Positions 12,561-23,970 of a stretch of DNA of 64,000 bases are shown in pieces. The translations under genes were made by a program, and so were the position numbers. The stretch comes from Hevea brasiliensis (Eukaryota > Streptophyta > Magnoliopsida > Malpighiales > Euphorbiaceae). Every line of letters begins with the position of its first letter. The stretch's first letter is position 1. The notes beneath the pieces were generated by a model. The model did not search any database. It had not been told where the DNA came from and saw only the letters and a list, made by a program, of their open reading frames with translations. The stretch lies in contig NC_079504.1 in the NCBI RefSeq assembly GCF_030052815.1, positions 83,813,309-83,877,308 of the forward strand, written 5' to 3'.

Positions 12561-14488
12561 ACTTATATGTATAGGAGTGATTTACCATGTATAAAGTGTG
12601 ATTGTAAGTTGAAAAGTGAAAATAGAAGTTTAATATGTATGTATATTGTTTTGGCAGCCTCATGATGAAGATTGAAGTGTTTAAATTCATGAAAAGGTTG
12701 TTGAATTACGATACTAAAAGTGGCAGCTTATGTGTATAATTGAGTAGAGAATAAATATGTAAATTGATGATGGAAGTAATGTGTAATAATTAGGAGTGTT
12801 TATGTATATATATTGTTGGGTTTGGACTTTATGAATTATGTTTGCATTTGGTGTATTGTGAAGTTGTTATATTCTGTCCAAGTTGACCTATAATGTAAAA
12901 AAATGAATGGTTATGGTTAGTGCCAAATGCGGAATGGTTTGGGGAAGTGAAGATGTAGTTAGTAAATATGTGTTTGATTTGGTGTTTGAGAGGCATGTAA
13001 AGGGCAGTGTGCAAATAAGCCTATAACCCTAAGTGTGTGACTCCAATTGGTATGAGGCAAATTGCAGGTGAAACTAGGCACAAAATGTGCCAACTTTCAT
13101 GAAGAAAGCTTACCTAAATTCTGTCCAGAAAGTGACTTGAGAATTGACCGAATTTGGATTAGTGACTTGAAAACCTGAAAATTGACCATTTGGACAGTAG
13201 TTAGTTTTTTGGCCATAACTCACACAAAAAAGGTCCAAATGACCTGAAATTTTTACCATGGATAGATTAGACATATAGCTACAACTCTTATGAAGACACT
13301 AAAACCCAGTAATGACCATAAGCAAGTCAAAATGCTTTCACAAGTTCGAGTATAAAAACTGCCAGAATCGGAAATGACCTAAAAATGACCTAAGTTTGCC
13401 ATTTTAGTGTAATCTGACTAGCAATAGTAAAATGACCATAACTTGGCCTAGTAAACTCCAAATGACCTAAAATTTGTGGCAAAAGTTCACTAAGACATAG
13501 ACCTACAAGTTTGTAAGTCGGACCAGAAATCGAAAACTGATGAAACTAGGTCATCCGGCTAGGTCAAAATAGCATACTGAAATCTGATAAATTGCAGTGA
13601 AATGCAATACACTTAAAAATGAATTTGGTAACATGTATCAACACTAAAGGACTATAAAATGTGACATATTAGTAATATTAAAATTTATTCCCCTAGAGTG
13701 CATTAAGGGTCAACATTATAGGTTGACTAAGGAAAGTAATAGTATTAAATAAATTAATTATTGAATCTTATTGTCAGAGATAGTTTAAATGAGTACTGAA
13801 ACACTTTAAATTATGTATTTCAGTTAGCAAAGACTCAGGGAAGGGGAAGAAAACACTGAGTCAGGGCCAAGAGGTTACACTTCAGTGGGTTTGTGCACAA
13901 CAGTTATTTCTTTTAAATTTTCAATTGAAATAAATTATGACTATTTGTATGTTATTGTTTTAAATTATGGAAAATTGTTTGAATGGAAATTTAATGGATA
14001 CTTATTGCTTGAAAAATATTGCCAATGGTTTGCAACCACAGCTATCATGTATATTTGATTGAATTCCTCGCTAGCTTGTCTAGTGGGATGAATTAGCTTT
14101 GAATTCCCTCTCTGACTAAAGTGTTGAGGTATGTCTCAGTTGAGGACGAATAGGATGAGTACTCATATTATTACTAGCTAGCTATGTTATTCCTCACTAA
14201 CCATCAGCTTTTGGGATGAACTGGACTATGGAATCATGATTAAGCAATGTGTGTGATTTATTGATATTTATTGTGATATTGTGAAATGGAGTTTAATTGT
14301 TTATGACATTCACTGTCTTTTGAATTCAACTATGATTTTAAGTACCCACAGTTCATATGATTTATGGTTTATGGTTTTAAATTGCATTTTTTTAATGTTG
14401 TGCACCACTAAGACATTGGCTCAGCGATAGCTTTTTCATTGCTATTGCTGGTATACAGACGGACAGAGTAATAGAGTAGGCTGCTTAT
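12561..14488 (+). repeat. Old chromovirus 5' LTR, piece 2
   Basis: Continues piece 1 in the same order as the A1 and A2 LTRs, including the conserved block near 14400 (GTGCACCACT...GACATTG). It contains no coding sequence that I can support. It is cut after CTTAT (14484-14488), the left target duplication of the Ogre. Confidence 0.87.
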
Positions 14489-14903
14489 TGTCGCAAGGGA
14501 TTTTGCGGTCGCCTGGACGATCACTCACCGAAGTGGGAAAGAGTGAGGAGTCGCCACCTTAGTTTTGAGGGAAACTAAAGAAAACCATTTGGGAAGATAA
14601 ATTAAAAATGAAACCACTTCAAAACAGAGATTCTAGGTTCGGGGTCCGTAAACGGGTGGGGAAGGTGTTAGGCACCCCACCTCGTCCCTTAATAAGGGTA
14701 AGTAGATTTAATTTTTACGTTCTTTATAAATTAGTTAGGAGGGCTTGAACGGCAATGTTAATCCTCTTGGTGAAAGGAATATTTGATTTTTCACTAAATT
14801 CGGATCACCCAGATACATAAGTAAATGAGACAACCTTAGTGAATTGACGTCGCGAATTGTTTTTGGTATTGGGATTATTTTGCGTACGGGTTAAGATTTG
14901 GTG

Positions 14904-15178
14904 TGAGAATCGGATAATAACCCTCCTCCGATCTCTATTTAATGGTTATTTATTAAAACTTTGAGTGGAGACCGGATAAGAACCCTCCTCCGATCTCCTT
15001 TAAATATCTATTAATGTTTTGAGTGGAGACCGGATAAGAACTCTCCTCCGATCTCTATTTAACGGTTATTTATTAAAACTTTGAGTGGAGACCGGATAAG
15101 AACCCTCCTCCGATCTCCTTTAAATATTTATTAATGTTTTGAGTTGAGACCGGATAAGAACTCTCCTCCGATCTCTTT
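14904..15178. repeat. Tandem repeat in Ogre 3' LTR (about 5 units of ~55-62 bp)
   Basis: Units share GAGACCGGATAAGAA, CCCTCCTCCGATCTC and an AT-rich spacer ending ATTAATGTTTTGA or TTAAAACTTTGA. Two spacer types alternate. The other LTR carries the same array at 43875-44152, so it existed before insertion. Confidence 0.85.
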
Positions 15179-16786
15179 TAGATTAACAGGAGCCTGAAAG
15201 GGACTTTTCCGATCTCCCGGATTTTAATTTCAGCTACATGACATAAGAGCCTAAAGCTAAGGATTCTGGCATTCAAAGATGCTGGGGATAAGGCTTCTCG
15301 ATACCTTTTGGCTAGATGGGGAAAACTAGACTTGATTTACCGACCTTCCATGTATTCATTTTACCAATATCTATTAATGACCGATTTATTCTGTTTCGTT
15401 TATTTTGGTTTTATTCCACTTTATGACATCTTTGTCGAATTGCTGTTTACGTCAGCCTAATAGTTTGGCTACCCTCCTGACGTGTTATTCAGGTTCTCTC
15501 TTTTAAAAGAGACCCTTAAGTTGCAGTTACCTACGTCTTACCTGACCATTTACATGCTACTAGGAACCAGAAAAACTTGCATTCAGAAATAACGAAGGTT
15601 AATAAAATGATGGACTAATCACTAAAGAGATAACTCGAGAGTAACATTCTTTTGGGTCCTTTTGCACAAAATGAACTTGGAGAAAATCACATACGTAAGA
15701 AGAACAAAGAAAGTGCGAAAAATAAAACAGCAATATGAGCTCTTACCTGTGAGGAGCCAAATCTACTGAAATAGCTACGGGGTGGCAAATAGAGATAAGA
15801 CAGTTGGGTGGTGATTTGAGAGCTGATGTTCACCGTGAACTAGAGGGTGCTTAGCTAAAATGCCATCAGATAAAGATAAAAACCGAGTGGGATGAAGTTT
15901 AGCTTAGGCAGTGGGAATGAAAACAGAGATGATAAAGGGCTGAAAGTGAGGGTGTGACGGATAATGAACAAGCTGGAAATGTAGAGTTCGATGATTCGAA
16001 TCCTTTTCAAGAAACACTTGAAAAACTAGTTTCAAAAGTCTTTCCAATCAACAATTAAAAGTAGCGGAATAACAAACTGAATGAAGTTTTCAGAGTTCTT
16101 CCGCTATAATAACAGCCTCTCTTTTTTGCTCGTCCGTCCGTCCTTTGAACAGTTTTTCATGCAGGTATTTATAGGAATCGGGCGCTCTTCGTGAAGGGTC
16201 AGGATTTATTTTGAGGGAGATGGAGGGTCAAGATTTCGAAGGACATGATCGGATGTCCAAGAATTAAAGAGAATCAAAATGAACGGCTGAGATCCCTCTT
16301 CAGAACGTTTGTCCTTTTCTTCTTTCAATCTGACGGTCCCAGATCTTCTTGTCCGGAACGATCTAAGGGCTAAGAGCGAAAGACGCTGGTATTGTCGTCT
16401 TCTCTCTTGATCCAAGGGTTCCGGGTTTGTCCTTACAAGTGGGATCAACGGTGGAGATTGGGATGTACAGGACTGTCATGACATACCCCGCACTGTCGGC
16501 GTGTGGGCGATTCTTAGGCGTGCGGTGGAGATCTCGATGCAACGCTTTAACTACCTCGCTCGATTCGGCAGCGGTTATTTGGGATTTGTCTTATTCTTTT
16601 TGCCTCCCGATCCCTCCTCTTTCTGATCTCTTTCACATATTCTTTTCGATCTTTCATGCTGGTCTCCCATCTTCCGATCTATTATTCCGATCTTTCCCTT
16701 CCTCAGGTCCGGTCTGGTCAAAGCATTAATTGCCCCTCAATTCCCGAAGCGTTGCCGTTTTACGCTCAACAATAAATGCTCATTTT

Positions 16787-17125
16787 CCCTATATATACCC
16801 ACATGCAGAGACATTTCCTTCATCTGATTTCCCTCTCTTCCTTCTTACTTCTCTAGTTCTAGCTGCTCCGGCGGTCGCTCCGGCCATGATTGTGGTTTTT
16901 GATCCCTTTCCGATGAGCTTCTTTAACCACCGGCTGAAAATTTACGATCCCGGTGATCGCATAACCCTAAATGACGATGGTGAGAGAACTGGATTTGACC
17001 GATCTATATTGCGGACCTCGGTTGTACCGATCTCGAGTCGCTCAACTGAGTTCATTCGGCTTCTTATCACATTGGGTGTTCCGACAGCGATTCTGATCCA
17101 CATTGGGTGTTCCGACAGCGGATGA
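16787..17125 (+). CDS. Possible small antisense ORF with TATA box in Ogre 3' LTR
   Basis: TATATATA near 16788-16796 is followed by a pyrimidine-rich stretch and an ATG at 16886 opening 80 codons (start MIVVFDPFPM). An upstream in-frame ATG at 16730 is also possible. The same-length frame is in the other LTR (45865-46104). I do not recognise the product. Most differences between the two copies change the amino acid, so there is no sign of constraint since insertion. A 22-bp sequence containing TTGGGTGTTCCGACAGCG is repeated at the C-terminal end. It may be chance. Confidence 0.25.
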   Translation, partial: PYIYPHAETFPSSDFPLFLLTSLVLAAPAVAPAMIVVFDPFPMSFFNHRLKIYDPGDRITLNDDGERTGFDRSILRTSVVPISSRSTEFIRLLITLGVPTAILIHIGCSDSG

Positions 17126-17592
17126 AGCATCCGGTCGGCAATATCCTTGGGATCAGTTATAAACTGATCCTTAGATCAGCCTTTTGATATAATCAGATCT
17201 CCAATGTATTCCGATCCTTAGAGATCGCCCAAATGATGTAGTCTGTCAATGTAATCAGATCTCTAGAGATCACCCAAATGATGTAGTTAGTCCTTTATTG
17301 TAATCCGATCCCTAGAGATCGCCCTAATGATGTAATCCGATCTTCTGGAAATAAAAATCTTGTTTCTCCAATTATTATCTTATTGATTATTTTCCGATCT
17401 CTGATATATTTGTCCGATCTGGGTCCTAACAAAATGACTCTTAACTAATCCTTTGTTCAAAATATTCAACTTATTATGCCGATCTCCAGTTAACCGATCT
17501 CAGAATGTTCGAGAGGCGTGTCAGAACAGCTGGCGAATCCCGTTAACCGATGCACTGCATGGAACCTCGTGAGCATTTAATGCTCGGACTAG

Positions 17593-17600
17593 TATAAATA
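17593..17600 (+). promoter_or_regulatory. TATA box of the antisense LTR gene, copy 1
   Basis: TATAAATA lies 166 bp before the ATG at 17759 and is followed by a CT-rich leader typical of plant transcripts. Just upstream, GAGCAT-TTA-ATGCTC (17571-17585) forms a short inverted repeat. Both are identical in the other LTR (46535-46542). Confidence 0.6.
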
Positions 17601-17758
17601 GGGGTGAGGGGCTAGCCAGTTGTTCTCTCATTCCATTTTCAGTCTCTTGCTCACAACTCCGAAGTTTTCTCATTTTCTCAAGTTTCTTCCGACGCCGATC
17701 AGACTCCGGTAAGGGCTTTGATCTTCTTTTTAGTTTAAGTTCTTTATTTCTTTTGAAA

Positions 17759-19632
17759 ATGAGCGGCGCCGAAGGTTAGAGAGCGACGAGCACTCCTTCC
17801 ATTCAGTTCTCGTGGTCGTCCGATGAAGAAGAGGTGGTCGGGCCAAGCACGCAACCTGAACCTCCTAGGGCCTCCGTTCCAGCTCGGGGGCGGATCATAC
17901 CATCAAGGCGTGCACCTGTTTCAGGGAGGGAGACTCTCCCTATAGACGAGCTACCGTCAATTCTTCGAGAATCCGATCTGCAATCGTTTAGCCAAGAATA
18001 CAACATTCGGCCTGATTCGTACGAGCTAATCAAGTGCAACGGCGATCTTCGTGTCGATCACTCCTTTGAAGAGAATGACATGGTTATGGTGTACGAGGAA
18101 CAGTTAAAGGCCGGTCTTCGGTTCCCTCTAGATGACTTCTATAAGGAGGTCCTAAAACTCCACCGAGCGTGCATTGCTCAAATTCACCCTAACTCATGGC
18201 GGATCTTGGTAGCCTTCCGAGGTCTATGCCGAGCTAAGGGAATCAGACCTACGGCTAAGGTGTTCGCCGAGCTGCACAGACTAACTCGCCGAAAGGATGA
18301 CGAACACTGGTTCTTTCGGATGAAGCCTCATTGTGGGCTCTTTTTCGATCTGCCCTCATCCCTTAAGAATTGGAAGAACCGTTTCTTCATTCTGAGGAGC
18401 AAAGATCCGAGCTGCTTTGAGGACTTCCCCCATAGCTGGTGGTACCAGGGGCGTTTGCTTCCGAAGCGCATTACCCTGAACCAAGAGGATAGCTTAATAG
18501 TGATGGATCTGAAGAGTCAGGCTGCCACTCAAAAGTATTCTTGTTTGGATCCGGTAACTGCCGAGCTACACCATTGGACTATTCAACTGCTCACCGGCCA
18601 ATACTGCGAACTTCCGCTCTCTGACCTCGGCATTGGTATTTTCTATATCTCAGCTCTCAGGACCTTAGTGATCTCACTGACCTTTTCTATGTGCAGGTAT
18701 GGCGGGTGGTGAGGGTTCTAGGAAGCGGAAGAAGGACAAAGAGATCTCCCGGAAAATAAAGGAGATGAAGCGTTCGGAAATGCTTCGAACACCCGGTCAT
18801 GAATCTGGGGAAGTACAAGGAGACCCGCCTCAACCTTCGGATCTGCCGACCGCTGAAGCTGTCCGATCTCCTCCTAGATTGGAAGAGCAGCCTCCGGCTC
18901 TTCCAATTGTTCCAAGCACGGAAAGGGGTCCTTCTCAATCTTCCGGGAGGTCCTCTTCTCGTGGCGCTCAAAAGCTGATCGAGTCCCTGAAGAATAACCG
19001 GACTGTTCGGGAGAACCCCGGTTTTGCCCAAGTCTTGGGGTCTTCCATCTTCCTTCGGGAGGATCGGGATAGGCTATCCTCGAACAGCCTTGATGATATC
19101 TTGACTCAATCCATGAGCCTGAACGTGGAGTGCCTGGTGAATCAGACCATGGTTTGGGAAAAGGTTCAGCGTCTGGGTAAGGAGATCGGGAAGAAAAATC
19201 AGGAAGTGGCTTCCCTCCGATCCCAACTCTCATCCGCTCGGGATTATATATCTCAAGTTGAGGGACAGGCGAAGTACTATGAAGACAAGTGGCGAGCAGT
19301 CTCATGTTCTGGCTGAAAGGGATCGGGCTCTCGGAGAAGTCCAGGCGCTTCAGGCCAACGAAGCTGCTCAGGTCGCTCAACTCATCGAGGAACTCAAGGA
19401 GAAAGACGAGGAGCTTAAGGAGAAAGATGAAGAGATGGTGACGGGAATAGCCGGAGCCTATGTGAATGCTCACAAGGATCTCTTGGCGAACTCGAGCGTT
19501 ACCGTAAGAAGACTTCTCTTGGATGGCCGACTGGCTCTGAGGGCGACGATGAGGACAGTGAGGAGGAAGCCGAGGGTGAGAGAGAGTGAGCAAAATGTAA
19601 ATCAGGCTGGGGGTGATCCTCCAGCTGAATAG
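17759..19632 (+). pseudogene. Antisense LTR gene, copy 1: Transposase_28-like ('putative gypsy type transposon') protein with coiled-coil C terminus
   Basis: Runs opposite to the Ogre. Exon 1 (17759-18635) encodes a domain resembling the plant Pfam family named 'putative gypsy type transposon', recognised by its FPLDDFYKEVL and LHRACIAQIHPNSWRILVAF-like region and the FILRSKD block. A predicted 61-bp intron (18636-18696) joins it in phase to exon 2, which starts with a basic stretch GSRKRKKDKE, then has a low-complexity linker and a long coiled coil. Breaks are a TAG at codon 7 (17777-17779) and frame changes near 19287 and 19495. The late breaks coincide with CAG/CTG sites and are absent from copy 2. 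Molecular function is unknown. Confidence 0.7.
18636..18696 (+). other. Predicted 61-bp intron in the antisense LTR gene, copy 1
   Basis: Donor G|GTATTT at 18635/18636 and acceptor TTTTCTATGTGCAG at 18683-18696. Removing it leaves codon phase intact: the last base of exon 1 plus GT complete one codon, and the exon 2 frame follows. Unspliced, the exon 1 frame stops at about 18712. The intron is very short for a plant, which is the main doubt. Confidence 0.55.
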
Positions 19633-20227
19633 CTTGTACAAAAAATGAAATGAAATGGAATGTCTCTTTTGTTCAATGAATGGATGTGATTGGAAAATCT
19701 CTGAATTGCCTAAGTATTTGATTGTATGAGCATAGCGAAACAAGAACTAAATGCAATTATTAATCTAAGTATAAGAGATCGGAAAGCACAATAAGCATGA
19801 GATCGGTGGGGAAGAAATGCTGAATGGGACTTGATTAAAATTGAAAATTTAACTTGAACACTTAAGATCGGAATCCTCATTAAACCGAACCAAAACCTTA
19901 GCTCTTAATCTTTCGAAAAGGAGATCGGCAATAAAACTGGTAAGAAAAGATCTAGCGCCAGTTCATTTCGCTTATCAGGAATATACTTGACGGGTCCTGA
20001 TTTTCGACAATGGGTTTGAGAGATCGGTGAACGATAGACTGGTAAAGCTTTGACTGATGCGAGAACTTAACAATTTGATTTAATTCTTTATGAGGAGAGA
20101 TCGGAATTGTGACTGCCTATCAAAGAGGGATCGGAAATGTGATTAGCTGTCCGAAGGAGACTTAGTACCGGGGATCGGTTTCAAAGTTTTATTGATTTTG
20201 GGGATCGACCAAAATATGGTGTCGACA

Positions 20228-20241
20228 GCTGCCCCTCTTTT
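20228..20241 (-). other. Ogre polypurine tract
   Basis: Minus strand AAAAGAGGGGCAGC directly precedes the 3' LTR start TGTCGACACC. It would prime plus-strand DNA synthesis. Confidence 0.85.
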
Positions 20242-20367
20242 CATAATTTCTATTAAATGAAAAAATTTCCATGTATGAATTATGTAAAGATTCAGACTCA
20301 TATTTTGGACGATTAGGTGTACCTAAGTTAACGACCTAGAAATTGGCAATGGAAGTTGGAATACTAG

Positions 20368-21998
20368 AAAATTAAAAACCAACTTGGATCAAGAAACTAG
20401 AGGTTGATAGCAGAAAATTAAATTGCAGGAAATTAAAATCAACTTAGATCAAGGAACCAGAGGTTGATAACAGAAATGTAAATTGCAAGAAATTAAAATC
20501 AACTTAGATCAAGGAACCAGAGGTTGATAACAGGAAAATTAAATTGCAGGAAATTAAAATCAACTTAGATCAAGGAACCAGAGGTTGATAACAGAAATGT
20601 AAATTGCAAGAAATTAAAATCAACTTAGATCAAGGAACCAGAGGTTGATAACAGAAATGTAAATTGCAAGAAATTAAAATCAACTTAGATCAAGGAACCA
20701 GAGGTTGATAGCAGGAAAATTAAATTGCAGGAAATTAAAATCAACTTAGATCAAGGAACCAGAGGTTGATAGCAGGAAAATTAAATTGCAGGAAATTAAA
20801 ATCAACTTAGATCAAGGAACCAGAGGTTGATAACAGAAAAATTAAATTGCAGGAAATTAAAATCAACTTAGATCAAGGAACCAGAGGTTGATAACAGAAA
20901 TGTAAATTGCAAGAAATTAAAATCAACTTAGATCAAGGAACCAGAGGTTGATAACAGAAATGTAAATTGCAAGAAATTAAAATCAACTTAGATCAAGGAA
21001 CCAGAGGTTGATAACAGGAAATTTAAATTGCATTAAAATCAACTTAGATCAAGGAACCAGAGGTTGATAGCAGAAATGTAAATTGCAAGAAATTAAAATC
21101 AACTTAGATCAAGGAACCAGAGGTTGATAGCAGAAATGTAAATTGCAAGAAATTAAAATCAACTTAGATCAAGGAACCAGAGGTTGATAACAGGAAATTT
21201 AAATTGCATTAAAATCAACTTAGATCAAGGAACCAGAGGTTGATAGCAGGAAAATTAAATTGCAGGAAATTAAAATCAACTTAGATCAAGGAACCAGAGG
21301 TTGATAGCAGAAATGTAAATTGCAAGAAATTAAAATCAACTTAGATCAAGGAACCAGAGGTTGATAACAGAAATGTAAATTGCAAGAAATTAAAATCAAC
21401 TTAGATCAAGGAACCAGAGGTTGATAACAGAATTGTAAATTGCAAGAAATTAAAATCAACTTAGATCAAGGAACTAGAGGTTGATAACAGAAATGTAAAT
21501 TGCAAGAAATTAAAATCAACTTAGATCAAGGAACCAGAGGTTGATAACAGAAATGTAAATTGCAAGAAATTAAAATCAACTTAGATCAAGGAACCAGAGG
21601 TTGATAACAGGAAATTTAAATTGCATTAAAATCAACTTAGATCAAGGAACCAGAGGTTGATAGCAGGAAAATTAAATTGCAGGAAATTAAAATCAACTTA
21701 GATCAAGGAACCAGAGGTTGATAACAGAAATGTAAATTGCAAGAAATTAAAATCAACTTAGATCAAGGAACCAGAGGTTGATAACAGAAATGTAAATTGC
21801 AAGAAATTAAAATCAACTTAGATCAAGGAACCAGAGGTTGATAACAGAAATGTAAATTGCAAGAAATTAAAATCAACTTAGATCAAGGAACCAGAGGTTG
21901 ATAACAGGAAATTTAAATTGCATTAAAATCAACTTAGATCAAGGAACCAGAGGTTGATAACAGAAATGTAAATTGCAGGAAATTAAAATCAACTTAGA
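20368..21998. repeat. Tandem array of about 27 units (~55-61 bp) in the Ogre 3' UTR
   Basis: Every unit contains ATCAACTTAGATCAAGGAAC and CAGAGGTTGATA. At least three variants occur in mixed order: one with AGAAATGTAAATTGCAAG, one with GGAAAATTAAATTGCAGG, and a shorter one with GGAAATTTAAATTGCAT. The array sits between integrase and the polypurine tract, where Ogre elements are known to carry variable tandem repeats that can seed satellites. Repeats abut with no unique spacers. Confidence 0.95.
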
Positions 21999-22653
21999 AA
22001 GCAAGTCTAACCCTGACACATGAAGTTCTTTTCCTGACGAAGTGTACTTAACAAGATACCGAAGGCCGATGATTAATGGAGGAGGAGTTGCAAGACATGA
22101 CCTATGATCCCATTCCTTCGGATGCCCCTTTTCTGTTCCCGATTTTCTTCCTTTTTCACGGAAAGCGCCCTTGTGGGTTTTTACTTTCTTTTCGTCCATT
22201 CGACCAGAAGCGCCCTTTCGGGTTTTCACTCCTAGTTTTTTTTTTTTTTTTTTGAAGGTCATTCCCTGTGAATCTCATAGTAAAGTACGTGAGGTTATCA
22301 ATTTTCGAATTCAAATCTTATGGCAAAAATTTTAACTAATCAATAGCGCATTAAACAAAGAGAAAGGATAGTATTTAAAAAGTGAGTAAACAGGAAAACA
22401 AAAGCAGAAGGAATAAAGTATAATTTTATTATGGCTTTAGGAAAAATAGGGATAGACTTTCAAAGGAAAAGGAAGGGTACAAGGATAGATCTCACATATT
22501 CCTTATAGTTGGTTTTGAAGTCTTTTAACTGCCATTATTTCAAGTTCTCTGAAGTCCCCTGCCGTGACTGTTTCTTCTCCATCCTCGGTTTCATACCCCC
22601 TTCCTTATTTCTCCACTTTGGTTCTTGGGACGCCCTTTCGGGTTTTCACCCCA

Positions 22654-22686
<33 letters not shown>

Positions 22687-22720
22687 GGACGCCCTTTCGG
22701 GTTTTCATCCTTCACTCATT
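21999..22720 (-). other. Rest of the Ogre 3' UTR, non-coding
   Basis: No supported ORF. It contains three copies of a short module, GCCCTTTCGGGTTTTCA, at about 22211, 22633 and 22691, two of them next to long poly-T tracts (22238-22254, 22658-22685). Phenylalanine-rich frames here are translations of poly-T. Confidence 0.7.
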
Positions 22721-23970
22721 TTATGCATAGTATCTCTTGACAGTGTCGGCATTCACAGGTCTCGGGGATTCTTCACCGTCCATGTGGGTCAAGATCAAGG
22801 CTCCTCCAGAAAATGCTTTTTTAAGCACATAGGGTCCCTCATAGGTTGGTGACTATTTGCCCCGGGGATCGTTTTGGTTCGACAACACTTTCTTCAAAAC
22901 TAGGTCCCCGGGTTGGAATTCGCGTGGGCGGACACCTTTATCAAATGCCCTAGCCATTCTCCTCTGGTATAATTGCCCATGACATGCTGCTGTTAATCTT
23001 TTCTCGTCCAGCAGGTTTAACTGATCCAACCTTGACTGGATCCATTCTGATTCATCAATCCCTGATTCCTTCAGAATCCTTAAGGAAGGAATTTCGACCT
23101 CAATAGGTAATATTGCTTCCATCCCGTAGACCAGTGAGTATGGAGTTGCCCCGGTTGAGGTCCTCACGGAAGTCCGGTATGCGTGAAGAGCGTAGGGGAG
23201 CATATCATGCCAATCCCTATATGTGACCGTCATTTTCCGAATTATCCTCTTGAGGTTTTTGTTTGCGGCTTCCACCGCTCCATTCATCTGGGGACGGTAT
23301 GGGGAGGAGTTGAGATGTCGGATTCTGTATTGATCACACAGTTTCTGAATCTTCGGACCATTCAAGTTCTTGGCATTATCAGTGACAATTTCATTCGGGA
23401 GGCCATGCCGGCAGATGATGTTGCTTTTGAAGAATTTAAGAAACGTGTTTTGCGTGATGTGAGCATACGACGTTGCTTCGACCCATTTGGAGAAATAGTC
23501 GATGGCCACTAGGATAAATCTGTGTCCATTGGATGCCTTGGGATTGATGGGACCAATCACATCGATGCCCCACATTGCGAAAGGCCATGGTGAGACGAGG
23601 TTGAACAGCTTATGAGGTGGGACGTTTATCGGATCGGCATAGATCTGACACTTATGGCACTTCCGGAAATACTCGATGCTATCCTTCTCCATTGTGGTCC
23701 AAAAATACCCACGTCGCATGATTTGCTTGGCCATCATGTGCCCATTGGCATGGGTTGCGCAATTTCCCTCATGAGTCTCAAAGAGGATTCTCTTTGCCTC
23801 TTTTGCATCTACACATCTCAATAATTCGCCGTTGGAGCTCCTCTTGTATAGGGTTTCTCCACTGGGGAAGTATCCCAATGCTAATCTCCGAATCATCTTC
23901 TTTTCATTTTTGCTTGCCCCTGAGGGGAATTCTCTGGTTCTACAGTAGACCAGGATGTCATGATACCAAG
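22721..23970 (-). pseudogene. int: Ogre integrase (3' part of pol)
   Basis: Encodes the DNA-inserting enzyme. From the first Met at 23896 there is an H-H-C-C zinc module (residues ~42-83, ending CHKC) and a catalytic core with D112 (GIDVIGP), D173 (VTDNAKN) and E209 (GAVEAANK), giving the canonical 35-residue D-E spacing. A C-terminal region follows. One TAG at 22853-22855 replaces an expected Trp codon about 44 codons before the natural TAA at 22721; a single G-to-A change explains it. The frame is open upstream to 23970, where A2 inserted, and continues at 34415 on the other side. Otherwise well preserved. Confidence 0.9.

Larger units (their letters stand above)
14489..20227 (-). repeat. 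Ogre 3' LTR (5,739 bp)
   Basis: Aligned along its whole length with 43462-49159. Its minus-strand start abuts the polypurine tract at 20228. It carries a short tandem array (14904-15178), a small ORF with a TATA box (16787-17125), an antisense intron-containing gene (17593-19632) and very many CCGATCT/AGATCGG heptamers. Confidence 0.95.

Noticed and set aside
14600..14700. GGTTCGGGGTCC near the Ogre LTR end as a tRNA gene B box
   Set aside because: No matching A box or cloverleaf around it. It is an LTR-terminal conserved block with a small GGTG/CACC hairpin.
16206..16448. Minus-strand ORF in the Ogre LTR
   Set aside because: Not kept in the other LTR and no recognisable features.
16660..16700. 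CTTCCGATCT resembles the end of a common sequencing adapter
   Set aside because: The heptamer recurs throughout both LTRs in different natural contexts, so it is not adapter contamination. It could still cause false adapter trimming of reads.
17759..19632. A captured single-copy host gene inside the LTR
   Set aside because: The encoded domain resembles a repetitive plant family already linked to gypsy elements, so a long-standing element-associated gene is likelier than a recent host capture.
20368..21998. CRISPR-like regularly spaced repeats
   Set aside because: Units abut and vary by a few bases with no unique spacers, and the context is a plant retrotransposon 3' UTR.
22509..22852. Phenylalanine-rich ORFs on the plus strand
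   Set aside because: They are translations of poly-T tracts antisense to the Ogre 3' UTR and integrase end.
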